DNA of 26,446 bases from Streptococcus sp. A12 (lineage in GTDB: Bacteria; Bacillota; Bacilli; Lactobacillales; Streptococcaceae). The notes under the pieces are model-generated. The model saw only the letters and a program-made list of their open reading frames with translations. It was not told the origin of the DNA and did no database searches. Position numbers and translations under genes: made by a program. Within the stretch, counting starts at the first letter, position 1; every line of letters begins with the position of its first letter. The stretch lies in NCBI RefSeq assembly GCF_905372335.1, contig NZ_CAJPOU010000020.1, forward strand, positions 1-26,446, given 5' to 3'. This document shows positions 7,692 through 14,257 of the stretch, piece by piece.

Positions 7692-8248
7692 TCTTTCACC
7701 TCTATTTCCTTAATGATTTTGGCTGGATTTCCAGCTAGAACTACGTTATTCCCGAATGATTTGGTCACCACTGCTCCTGCTCCGACGACGACATTATCGC
7801 CTAAGGTTATGCCTGGAAGGATGATAGCTCCACCACCCGCCCAGAAGTTATCTCCTATCGTTATAGGAGCTCCATATTCTTTTCCTGCATTCCGTTCATG
7901 CGGATCTAGCGGATGGAGAGGGGTGAGAAATTGGCAATTGGGGCCAATCATGGCATTCTTTCCGATCCTGATCGGGCAGACATCCAGCATGGTTAGGCTC
8001 CAGTTGGCATAAAAATTCTCTCCCAAGTGGATATTGACCCCATAGTCACAAGCCAAGAAGGGGTCCAAGGATAGATTTTCTCCAGTTGACCCGAACCAAC
8101 TTTTTATGAGTTGACTCCGCTTCTCACCGTCTGCTTCTTGGTTAAAGGCAAATTGCTTGGCCCGAGCTTCTTGTGCCAACTTTCTCAATTCTGGATCCAT
8201 GGGACTGTAAAACTCGCCAGCAATCATCTTTTCATATTCCGTCTTCAT
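7688..8248 (-). CDS. maa: sugar O-acetyltransferase (maltose/galactoside type)
   Basis: Transfers acetyl from acetyl-CoA to a sugar hydroxyl; cytosolic trimer of the left-handed beta-helix LacA/Maa/NodL class. The protein of 186 residues starts MKTEYEKMIAGEFYSP, the typical maltose-acetyltransferase N-terminal domain. Hexapeptide repeats follow (IGKNAMIGPN, ITIGDNFWAGGGAIILPGITLGDNVVVGAGAVV). The HPLDPHER segment carries the catalytic His. An earlier in-frame start at 8278 lies inside the upstream terminator; the ATG at 8248 has the proper site ACGGAGATAATT. It overlaps the hydrolase gene by four bases. The in vivo acceptor is uncertain, so the symbol is by family. Confidence 0.88.
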   Translation of the reverse strand: MKTEYEKMIAGEFYSPMDPELRKLAQEARAKQFAFNQEADGEKRSQLIKSWFGSTGENLSLDPFLACDYGVNIHLGENFYANWSLTMLDVCPIRIGKNAMIGPNCQFLTPLHPLDPHERNAGKEYGAPITIGDNFWAGGGAIILPGITLGDNVVVGAGAVVTKSFGNNVVLAGNPAKIIKEIEVKE

Positions 8249-8268
8249 AATTATCTCCGTCCTATAGT

Positions 8269-8291
8269 AAAAAACCACTCATAGTGAGTGG
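8269..8291 (-). terminator. terminator/attenuator between the 41-codon gene and maa
   Basis: On the minus strand CCACTCA and TGAGTGG form a perfect 7-bp stem with a CTA loop, followed by TTTTTT. It closes the small membrane-peptide gene. It could also attenuate readthrough into maa, for which no strong separate promoter is visible. Confidence 0.82.
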
Positions 8292-8304
8292 GCTTGTCTA
8301 TCTC

Positions 8305-8430
8305 TTAATGGTACATCAGGTAGCCATCGAAGAGCTCAAAAATCTTTCCTATCGCTCGGAAAACAAGAGCCGCAACAAGGGCAACCAACAAAAAGTAAGC
8401 TACAGCAAAAATCACACTAATGATCATCAT
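8305..8430 (-). CDS. 41-residue predicted membrane peptide
   Basis: A short gene with full expression signals. AAGGAG lies 7 bases before ATG at 8430, a strong promoter is upstream, and an intrinsic terminator follows the stop. The product begins MMIISVIFAVAYFLLVALVA, then reads ALVFRAIGKIFELFDGYLMYH. That is one long hydrophobic helix over residues 2-24 followed by a short amphipathic, partly charged tail. No family is recognised. The profile fits a single-pass regulatory or type I toxin-like membrane peptide, but no antisense RNA was identified. Cotranscription with maa by readthrough is possible. Confidence 0.72.
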   Translation of the reverse strand: MMIISVIFAVAYFLLVALVAALVFRAIGKIFELFDGYLMYH

Positions 8431-8466
8431 GACACACTCCTTTTTAATGTACTTTTTCCACCCCCT

Positions 8467-8495
8467 ATTATACTCCTGGCCAAATTTAGATTCAA
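8467..8495 (-). promoter_or_regulatory. promoter of the 41-codon membrane-peptide gene
   Basis: TTGAAT (8495-8490), a 17-base spacer and TATAAT (8472-8467) on the minus strand. A cre-like sequence (8495-8510; 15 of 16 to WTGNNARCGNWWWCAW on the minus strand) abuts the -35, suggesting CcpA influence. Confidence 0.8.
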
Positions 8496-8604
8496 GGAAA
8501 ACGCTATCAAAAGTTGATTTGTTTTCAATTTGTAATTTACAAAAATTTTCAGACAGGAGGAACGAGTGAACTATACTAGAGAGTGGTATAAACAGTCATC
8601 AGTG

Positions 8605-8931
8605 TCATAGCTTCTTTTTCATATTTTCAAGAGATTCCATACTTTTATTGTAAAGTTTATTTTCCTCTTGATATGTTTGGCTTAATCTAGTTTCAAACCT
8701 AGAAATACTCTTTTCAAAGTTATCTCTATTTTCTTCTAATAGCCACAATTCATGTATTGGAAGTTCTTGATTGTTGTTATGACAAAAGGAGATGATAAGA
8801 TCGGTCATAGATTCAGATAGTCTTTTTGCTTCTCGCTTCATATCTTGATAATCCAATTCATAATCCGCCACTTTCCTCCTAAAAGCTTGATGATCACTCT
8901 CGACTTTACTAATTTTATCATTGATATTCAT
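8605..8931 (-). CDS. small helical protein, Lap2/DUF3958-like T7SS accessory candidate
   Basis: A 108-residue, highly charged, almost wholly helical protein with heptad-like patterning. An N-terminal coiled segment covers about residues 1-50, followed by a connector (NNNQELPIHELW) and a second coiled segment over 65-108. There is no signal peptide or membrane segment. Size, helical hairpin shape and position beside other small proteins and immunity-like genes match the DUF3958/Lap2 accessory proteins that escort LXG toxins to type VIIb secretion systems. The family assignment is inference from shape and context, not a motif match. AGGAG overlapping the preceding stop codon provides its ribosome site. 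It is the last gene of the island. Confidence 0.6.
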   Translation of the reverse strand: MNINDKISKVESDHQAFRRKVADYELDYQDMKREAKRLSESMTDLIISFCHNNNQELPIHELWLLEENRDNFEKSISRFETRLSQTYQEENKLYNKSMESLENMKKKL

Positions 8932-8939
8932 GAATTCTC

Positions 8940-9119
8940 CTAAAGTATTGGACTGGAAAGATCAGGTTTAGGTACTTCTGTTAAAATTTTTTTGATGGCA
9001 TCAGCAGCATCCCCCGTTAATCCTCCTTCTAGGGAAGCAGGCACTTGAGAAGTGGCGAAATTCTGCATTTTAAACGCCTGATTAGCCAGGCAAGTTTGTA
9101 AAATAGCCCCTTCGGCCAT
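8940..9119 (-). CDS. 59-residue small protein, possible remnant of a T7SS accessory or effector gene
   Basis: An unbroken 59-codon frame beginning MAEGAILQTCLANQAFKMQ and ending TEVPKPDLSSPIL. Its ATG overlaps the stop of the lipase-like frame by one base (TAATG), and its stop overlaps the ribosome site of the next gene. It therefore sits in a tightly packed operon and is probably translated. Composition is polar with one short amphipathic helix (DAADAIKKILTEV). Length is below that of the WXG/DUF3130-type partners expected here (about 90 residues), so it may be a truncated partner, a leftover of the effector, or an unrelated peptide. No family is recognised. Confidence 0.5.
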   Translation of the reverse strand: MAEGAILQTCLANQAFKMQNFATSQVPASLEGGLTGDAADAIKKILTEVPKPDLSSPIL

Positions 9120-9418
9120 TAGGAAACTCTTGCTGTTACTGCATTAAATCCAGACTCTATAACATGATTATTAATGTCTCCATCGGGAGCTTGAGTTCCG
9201 GCAACAACAATAGTAGTTTGACTATAATCTGGGTGCCCTTCCTTATCAAGAGGCGCAACAGCAATGGCTTGGGTGGTTTCGTTGACTTCGTTGATTAATT
9301 GATATTTCTTTCCGCTTCTTTCAAGACCAAATTGTTCATTAACATTTTTTTCTTTTATTATTTTTAACACATCAACTTGTAATTCCTGTACCTGTTCATC
9401 ATTTAATGCCATTCCCAA
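9119..9418 (-). CDS. truncated lipase-like protein (N-terminal part of a probable T7SS effector)
   Basis: A 99-residue frame. The segment YQLINEVNETTQAIAVAPLD followed by DYSQTTIVVAGTQAPDGD resembles the first strands of class-3-lipase-like effectors of Gram-positive bacteria, where a strand ending A-G-T precedes the G-H-S-L-G elbow. Here the frame stops before any GxSxG, so it cannot be an active hydrolase. Translation can start at TTG 9418 or ATG 9412; both lie within the end of the preceding immunity-like gene, whose stop is at 9405-9403. AAAGGA is the ribosome site. I read it as the stump of a TslA-like lipase effector. Confidence in the lipase relation is moderate. Confidence 0.5.
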   Translation of the reverse strand: MGMALNDEQVQELQVDVLKIIKEKNVNEQFGLERSGKKYQLINEVNETTQAIAVAPLDKEGHPDYSQTTIVVAGTQAPDGDINNHVIESGFNAVTARVS

Positions 9419-10032
9419 TGATATCCTTTCTTGATTTCTGTATTATAAATAACCTCTGCACTTGGACTGCCTTCTTCACTTTTAACCACGTCCTTCAGCT
9501 GTCCATCTTTAACAAGCGCTTCAATGTTTTCATCCATCTTGGGGTTAGATGATAGTTTGACTTCCTCAGGGAGTTTTTTATTGCCTGCAATATCAATAAA
9601 ATCATCTCCTACTCTTAGCTCAATTATTTCTTCATCAAATCCATTAAAATCCAATCTGACATCACCATAATCTCCATAACTAGCATAACCGAAATTTTGA
9701 ACTGTTCGACCTAAATAGACTTTATTACCATGAGTATCATAAATGACAGGAACAACATTGGCATGAAACATGCTCTGCCCATCCCCACCTTGAACAAAAA
9801 TTGGTGAAAACTCTATTTTACTGACACCAGAGTAATGCTCTTTAATGTAAGTTGCCAGTTGTTCTTCTAACAAACGAAATCCTCGTTTGTAAAGTTTCAC
9901 TCCTTTGTCGTCTAAAGCATCACTAACATTATATGGAGAGTTTTTGTGTTCAATCCATTTTGTCATACAATATACTCCTCCTGAAATTAAAACTATAAGA
10001 ACTGCAATGATCGCAAATTTTTTTTTCTTCAT
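9403..10032 (-). CDS. membrane-anchored immunity-like protein, paralogue 3
   Basis: A 209-residue protein with a basic N-terminus, one membrane helix at about residues 5-23, and an extracellular, beta-rich domain. It has no lipobox. Shared blocks with its two neighbours are the YKRGFRLLEEQ-TYIK-HY-G-KIEFSPI region (about 49-78), a central DFDG/DFNGFDEE element near 133-140, and a C-terminal NTEIKKG tail. Anchored outward-facing proteins in tandem beside a T7SS-type effector suggest immunity to an extracellularly acting toxin, like TipC or TilA, but no direct family match is claimed. Residues 40-83 are encoded by DNA nearly identical to paralogue 2. It has its own promoter and overlaps the lipase-like frame. 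Confidence 0.7.
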   Translation of the reverse strand: MKKKKFAIIAVLIVLISGGVYCMTKWIEHKNSPYNVSDALDDKGVKLYKRGFRLLEEQLATYIKEHYSGVSKIEFSPIFVQGGDGQSMFHANVVPVIYDTHGNKVYLGRTVQNFGYASYGDYGDVRLDFNGFDEEIIELRVGDDFIDIAGNKKLPEEVKLSSNPKMDENIEALVKDGQLKDVVKSEEGSPSAEVIYNTEIKKGYHWEWH

Positions 10033-10054
10033 TGTTTACCTACCTCACACCTTT

Positions 10055-10070
10055 ATGAAAACGCTTTTAT
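10055..10070. promoter_or_regulatory. cre-like site in the leader of paralogue 3
   Basis: ATGAAAACGCTTTTAT fits the CcpA consensus WTGNNARCGNWWWCAW at 15 of 16 positions. It lies just downstream of the likely -10, where CcpA would act as a roadblock or cover the start site. Confidence 0.45.
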
Positions 10071-10075
10071 TTTTT

Positions 10076-10086
10076 ATTATAGTATA
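10076..10086 (-). promoter_or_regulatory. -10 region of the paralogue 3 promoter
   Basis: Overlapping TATACT (10086-10081) and TATAAT (10081-10076) on the minus strand. No convincing -35 hexamer at 16-18 bases, so strength is uncertain. Confidence 0.5.
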
Positions 10087-10155
10087 TCATAATATTTCTA
10101 ATCTTGACGATTTATCCTGCCATATTATCCATAAGCCCCCCTGATTAATAAAGGA

Positions 10156-10260
10156 TTATTTCCATTCTGAGTAGCTCCCTCTTTTAATTTCTAAGTTGTA
10201 GTCTATTTCAGCATTCGGACTTACTACATCTGATTTCTTAACATCTTTTAGCCTTACTAT
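10156..10260 (-). pseudogene. C-terminal remnant of a fourth immunity-like paralogue
   Basis: Between paralogues 2 and 3, the minus strand encodes 34 residues and a stop (IVRLKDVKKSDVVSPNAEID, then YNLEIKRGSYSEWK). These align with the C-termini of the intact copies, such as LKDVVKSEEGSPSAEVIYNT followed by EIKKGYHWEWH. There is no start codon or upstream homologous sequence; stop codons and AT-rich filler precede it. It is therefore the tail of a deleted extra copy and shows that the array has lost at least one gene. Confidence 0.85.
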
Positions 10261-10290
10261 GTGTTATTAATTATAAACAATGCCATTCAA

Positions 10291-10920
10291 TCAACGCCAT
10301 TCCCACTCATTTCCTTTCCTAATATCTGTATTATAGTCAACTTCTGCTTTTAGACTACCTTTTTCACTTTTTACCACATCTTTTAGGTGACCAGCATTGA
10401 CAAGCGCTACAATATTTTCATCCATTGAGGGGTTAATTGTCAATTTAGCTTTTGGAGGCAAGCTTTTGTAATTCGTTATGGCAAGAAATTTACCATCTAC
10501 ATCAATTTCAATCACTTCCTCATCAAATCCATTAAAATCTAACCGTAGATCTCCTAAAAGACCGTAGCTTGCATATCCATGCTTACCAACCTTTCGCCCT
10601 AAATAAGCCTTATTCCCATGATTGTCATAAATTACGGGAACGATATTAGCATCGAACATAGTTTGTCCGTTTCCACCTTGAACAAAAATTGGTGAAAACT
10701 CTATTTTACTGACACCAGAGTAATGTTCTTTAATGTAAGTTGCCAGTTGTTCTTCTAACAAACGAAATCCTCGTTTGTAAAGTTTCACTCCTTTGTCGTC
10801 TAACACAGTACTCACGTTGTATGGATCTTTCTGCTCTTCCATCTTTTTGTTAAGATACAACATACTTGCAGCAATCAAAATAGCAAGAACTAAGGCAAGC
10901 CTAAAGAGCTTCTTCTTCAT
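10291..10920 (-). CDS. membrane-anchored immunity-like protein, paralogue 2
   Basis: A 209-residue homologue with the same plan: membrane helix at about residues 6-23, short linker (EEQKDPYNVSTVLDDKG), then the conserved extracellular domain with KIEFSPI, DFNGFDEE and the NTDIRKG tail. ATG at 10920 overlaps the stop of paralogue 1 by four bases (ATGA) and is preceded by AGGAGGAG, so translation is coupled. A 131-bp stretch (10673-10803) matches paralogue 3 (9785-9915) with one difference, while flanking parts diverge clearly. That is a sign of gene conversion or recent recombination. The C-terminus ends in WEWR. Function is inferred only from architecture and context. Confidence 0.7.
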   Translation of the reverse strand: MKKKLFRLALVLAILIAASMLYLNKKMEEQKDPYNVSTVLDDKGVKLYKRGFRLLEEQLATYIKEHYSGVSKIEFSPIFVQGGNGQTMFDANIVPVIYDNHGNKAYLGRKVGKHGYASYGLLGDLRLDFNGFDEEVIEIDVDGKFLAITNYKSLPPKAKLTINPSMDENIVALVNAGHLKDVVKSEKGSLKAEVDYNTDIRKGNEWEWR

Positions 10921-11510
10921 TTCGCTCCTCCTTTTTGGAATTCCGTATTATAAACAATTTCTGCATTCGGACTCCCTTTTTCATCTTTTACGACTCCTTT
11001 TAACTGACCATCTTCTACTAATAATTCTATATTCTCATCTATAAGTTCCTGTCTAGTCAGTTTAACTTCATTAGGTAAGTATTGTTCATTGGAAACATCA
11101 ATAAATTTCCCATTTGAGTCCGTTAATTCTATAACTTCATTCTCATCTCCATCAAAATCAGCTATTATGTATGAGATGATACCAATATCACTTGGAATTA
11201 AATTTTTAACTTTAGTACCGAGAGTAGCTTTATTTCCATGCTTATCATAAATAGTTGGACGGATATAGACATTTGAGAAAGTTGACCCTTCCTCAGTAAC
11301 GTAGATTGGAGAGAACTCAATCTTTTCGATCCCAGTATAGTGGTCTTTGATATAGGTTCCGATTTGCTCTTCTAGAAGTCGAAAGCCTCGCTTGTATAAT
11401 CTAGTTGTTTTAGGTCCAAGATTCGGCTTCGTTATCTTGTTATAGACAAAGTAACTACCAGATAGGATTAAAAACAAAATAGAAATGATCATGACCCATT
11501 TTCTTCTCAT
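10917..11510 (-). CDS. membrane-anchored immunity-like protein, paralogue 1
   Basis: A 197-residue, more divergent member and first gene of the island operon. A membrane helix covers about residues 5-24 (VMIISILFLILSGSYFVYN), followed by the RLYKRGFRLLEEQIGTYIKD block, KIEFSPIYV, ADFDGDENEVIEL and the tail NTEFQKGGAK. It lacks the W-E-W ending of the other copies. ATG at 11510 has a strong ribosome site (GAAGGAGG). The promoter has an extended -10 with a cre-like site beside it. The three copies differ enough that each could protect against a different toxin variant. Confidence 0.7.
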   Translation of the reverse strand: MRRKWVMIISILFLILSGSYFVYNKITKPNLGPKTTRLYKRGFRLLEEQIGTYIKDHYTGIEKIEFSPIYVTEEGSTFSNVYIRPTIYDKHGNKATLGTKVKNLIPSDIGIISYIIADFDGDENEVIELTDSNGKFIDVSNEQYLPNEVKLTRQELIDENIELLVEDGQLKGVVKDEKGSPNAEIVYNTEFQKGGAK

Positions 11511-11539
11511 CAGTTAATCCTCCTTCTGTCTACTCTTAT

Positions 11540-11567
11540 AGTATAGCATATTTGTTGGCGTTTTCAT
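11540..11567 (-). promoter_or_regulatory. extended -10 promoter with adjacent cre-like site, immunity-like operon
   Basis: On the minus strand TGC-TATACT (11548-11540) forms an extended -10. Directly upstream, ATGAAAACGCCAACAA (11567-11552) fits the cre consensus at 15 of 16 positions and would cover the -35 region, so CcpA binding should repress. Confidence 0.6.
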
Positions 11568-11609
11568 CGTTATTCCTGCTACTTTAGTGTATGAATATTT
11601 GAAAGGAAA

Positions 11610-11650
11610 CAAAATTTAAAAGCATTCCATCATCATGAAATGCTTTTAAA
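11610..11650 (-). terminator. terminator of the efe-tat operon
   Basis: TTTAAAAGCATTTC and GGAATGCTTTTAAA form a long stem around an 8-base loop (11615-11650), followed on the minus strand by a T-rich tail (ATTTTG). It separates tatA from the accessory island. Confidence 0.8.
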
Positions 11651-11662
11651 CTATTTATAAGA

Positions 11663-11863
11663 CTAGTTCTCTTCTGTCTTACCAGTCTTTTCTTTGTCCT
11701 CTTCTTTTTCAGCAGCACCATTGTTTACGGCTGACTTGAATTCAGAGAACATTTTCCCAAGCGAGTGTCCTAACTCAGGCAAACGCTTTGGTCCAAAGAT
11801 TAAGAGGGCTCCCAGGATGATAATAATCAGTCCTGGTGCACCGATATCACGTAAAATTCCCAT
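11663..11863 (-). CDS. tatA: Sec-independent translocase subunit TatA
   Basis: The pore-forming component of the twin-arginine system that exports folded proteins. The 66-residue protein has a short N-terminal membrane helix (about residues 8-22), the F-G-P-K-R-L-P-E-L hinge at 23-31, an amphipathic helix (GHSLGKMFSEFKSAV) and a charged acidic/basic tail. This is the classic TatA layout. AAAGGAGATAAAT precedes ATG 11863, two bases after tatC. There is no TatB, consistent with a minimal Gram-positive TatAC pair. The evident cargo encoded here is EfeB. Confidence 0.95.
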   Translation of the reverse strand: MGILRDIGAPGLIIIILGALLIFGPKRLPELGHSLGKMFSEFKSAVNNGAAEKEEDKEKTGKTEEN

Positions 11864-11865
11864 AT

Positions 11866-12585
11866 TTATCTCCTTTTTTGTATACGGTTAAAGATGATGC
11901 GACTGATGCCCAGACTCACTTCGTAAAGCAAGATCAGGGGCACGGTCATTGCTAAATCACTGATGAAATCAGCAGGGGTCAGGATGACTGCTAGTACCAA
12001 CAATAGAAAGTAGGCTATTCGGCGATGCCGCCTTAACCAGTCTGGCGTTAAGATATGAATCGAAGTCAAAAAAGCTACAAGGACCGGCAATTCAAACAAG
12101 ACACCCAAAGGCACTGTCGTATGAAAGATGAAGGCCAAGTAGTTCTGTGCCGTTAACTGGATGGTAAACTGGCCTTGTCCCAACTTTAGGAGCACCTCGA
12201 GAATAGCTGGACTAACCAGATAATAGCCGAAGAGTAAGCCTAGCAAGAAACAAAGCAAACTTGCCGGCACATAGAGCAGAATAGCTCCTGCTTCTCCCTT
12301 TCTCAATGCTGGTTTTACAAATTGCCAGACTTGAAAGAGAGTGAAGGGCAGGGTGATGGTAAAGGCTATTAAGCTTGCCAACTGAAGGTAGATGCTTAAA
12401 ATGTCATTAGGGCCAAGGACCAAGAGTTTCTCTCGAAATCCAGCCGTCAAAAAGGCATAAACCTGATCAGAAAACAAGAGGGCTCCACAAAAGACAACGA
12501 AGAAACAAAGGATACAAGCGATGAAGCGTCGTCTAAACTCGCTTAAATGCTCTACAATAGTGAGCCTTCTATCTTCATTTTTCAT
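11866..12585 (-). CDS. tatC: Sec-independent translocase subunit TatC
   Basis: The receptor for twin-arginine signal peptides. The 239-residue protein has six membrane segments. The N-terminal cytoplasmic signature L-T-I-V-E-H-L-S-E-F-R-R-R at about residues 8-20 is the part that binds the RR motif. The conserved F-x-x-E-L-P-V-L-V segment is also present (VLFELPVLV). The start overlaps the end of efeU by 11 bases, giving translational coupling. Streptococci usually lack Tat, and when present it tends to sit with efe genes, as in the staphylococcal fepABC-tatAC arrangement. This locus fits that rule. Confidence 0.95.
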   Translation of the reverse strand: MKNEDRRLTIVEHLSEFRRRFIACILCFFVVFCGALLFSDQVYAFLTAGFREKLLVLGPNDILSIYLQLASLIAFTITLPFTLFQVWQFVKPALRKGEAGAILLYVPASLLCFLLGLLFGYYLVSPAILEVLLKLGQGQFTIQLTAQNYLAFIFHTTVPLGVLFELPVLVAFLTSIHILTPDWLRRHRRIAYFLLLVLAVILTPADFISDLAMTVPLILLYEVSLGISRIIFNRIQKRR

Positions 12586-14257
12586 GCTGCTTCACCGTTA
12601 CAATCCCGACAATAAGAACGAATAGAACTTGGCAAGCAAGAACTTCCCAGCTCGGATAGATCCCCGCCCAATCGACCGTCGGGAAATTACTCAAGATATG
12701 ATTGGGAAGCATGTTGGTTAATTGGAGCGCGTGCAAGCTCACCCCTAGCATCTTAAAGGCCAGGGCATAGATCATCCAAGTCAGGATGAAGAAAATCTTA
12801 TGTGGCTTGACCAGATGACTTGCCTTGGTCATGAGAATAGCAAGAATGGCTAAAACTGCAAGTGCCAAGCCAATCCCTAGGAAGAAATCAAAGGAGCGAA
12901 TACGAGGGAGGATCCCCACATAGAAAAGGATGGTCTCAGCTCCCTCACGGAAAACAGCTAAGAAGCTGAGGGCAAACATAGAAATAAAGCTTCCAGTTGC
13001 TGTCACAGCCTTCATCTGACTTTCCATGAATTGGTTCCATTTTTTAACAGAGGACTTGCGATGTAGCCAAATCCCAATGACAATCATCATGCCTACTGCA
13101 ATGATCCCTACTGCCCCTTCGATCACCTCACGGTTGGAAGCCGAGGTCACAGCTGGGAATAAGAATTGAAAAGCGACTGCAATAGCTGCACTGGCCAGGA
13201 TTCCTAGAAGAGCACCTGCATAAACCCATTTCAAGCCTTTGAATAGTTTTGCTGATTTGAGAACTGTCACCAAAGCCATGATAATCAAAAGTGCTTCAAC
13301 TCCCTCGCGTAAGAGGATCAACATAGCGTCAATCGCCGAATAAGAGGCGGTGGTATCAATAGCAGACAGATCACTAATCAGAGCTTCCAGTTGCTTTTGA
13401 TACTTGCTTTCCTTCCCCTTGACCATAATAACTGGACTTTGACTTTCTACTCGGGTATAGAGAGCTGGATTGGTCGTGCTGACATCGCCCTCGATTGTTG
13501 GCCAAATGGTAATGAACTCCTTCATGACTTGACTAGCTTGGCTAGTGTCATTGGCTTGGAAGAGGCTTAGAGCTTTCTTGAGGAGCTTGATCCCGTCTGA
13601 AAGAGTCAGATTGGAGCTGGTCTCCTCAATCTTTTCCCCACTGATAAATTGATCCAGTACATTCTTTAAGTCATTGTAAGAAGATTGGATAGAGTCAAAG
13701 TTTGTAGGCTCTGTTTCGATGGCACTTCTCAAGAAGGAAATGGCTGTTTCTACCTTTCCATAGTATGCAGTGCTATGATCTCTGACAACCGCCTCATTCC
13801 GGGTCCAAGTGTTGTTTAAATCGGCATAAGCCTTTCGTGTCGCTTGGAGATCCTTTGCTGTAATCGCCTCTTGAAGCTTCTCAAAGTAAGGTTTCAAGCG
13901 AGTTTCTAGCTTCTCCTTTTCAGCATCCAGATCGACTGGATTTTGCTCTTTTTCAAAGGCTAGCAAGGAAGTGGAGACAGTCACCAATTGCTTTTCTGTG
14001 ATCTCGCCTTCCAAGTCCAGACTTTTCTGGACTTCTTTTCCTGCTTTGGAATCATGATTGGCTTTCTTCAGAAATTCTTCTTTTATCTCTGCGACAAGAG
14101 TGTGAGCCTTTTCTTGATCTTTATCCCGAACTGCTGTCGTTGCATCGGTGATTTTGATAAAGAGATCACTATAGGATTCGGCCTGGACAGGAGTCACGAT
14201 GAAAAAGAGACAGGCTACTAGGACGACTAACAATTTATTCAAATAAGTCTTGACCAA
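12575..14257 (-). CDS. efeU: EfeU/FTR1-type iron permease with extracellular N-terminal domain
   Basis: A membrane permease that imports ferric iron in the Efe (FepC-like) system. Residues 1-26 form a signal peptide ending V-Q-A. A long helical extracellular domain (about 27-300) resembles an EfeO/imelysin-like helical bundle. From about 305 to the end lie seven membrane helices. The iron-binding R-E-G-V-E (317-321) and R-E-G-A-E (437-441) motifs define FTR1. Translation starts at TTG 14257, five bases after a perfect AAGGAGG inside the end of efeB; the two genes overlap by 23 bases. The 560-residue fused form matches staphylococcal FepC-like permeases. Confidence 0.93.
   Translation of the reverse strand: MVKTYLNKLLVVLVACLFFIVTPVQAESYSDLFIKITDATTAVRDKDQEKAHTLVAEIKEEFLKKANHDSKAGKEVQKSLDLEGEITEKQLVTVSTSLLAFEKEQNPVDLDAEKEKLETRLKPYFEKLQEAITAKDLQATRKAYADLNNTWTRNEAVVRDHSTAYYGKVETAISFLRSAIETEPTNFDSIQSSYNDLKNVLDQFISGEKIEETSSNLTLSDGIKLLKKALSLFQANDTSQASQVMKEFITIWPTIEGDVSTTNPALYTRVESQSPVIMVKGKESKYQKQLEALISDLSAIDTTASYSAIDAMLILLREGVEALLIIMALVTVLKSAKLFKGLKWVYAGALLGILASAAIAVAFQFLFPAVTSASNREVIEGAVGIIAVGMMIVIGIWLHRKSSVKKWNQFMESQMKAVTATGSFISMFALSFLAVFREGAETILFYVGILPRIRSFDFFLGIGLALAVLAILAILMTKASHLVKPHKIFFILTWMIYALAFKMLGVSLHALQLTNMLPNHILSNFPTVDWAGIYPSWEVLACQVLFVLIVGIVTVKQHEK

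Noticed and set aside
8544..8558. CodY-like sequence AATTTTCAGACAGGA
   Set aside because: Only 11 of 15 matches and over 50 bases upstream of the nearest -35; too weak to call.
8940..9119. Possible PAAR-like/DUF4280 start (EGAILQTCL) in the 59-codon protein
   Set aside because: The likeness covers a few residues only and the rest does not follow the family.
9403..11510. Naming the three paralogues TipC
   Set aside because: Architecture and context fit, but I see no sequence motif specific to TipC, so only an immunity-like call is justified.
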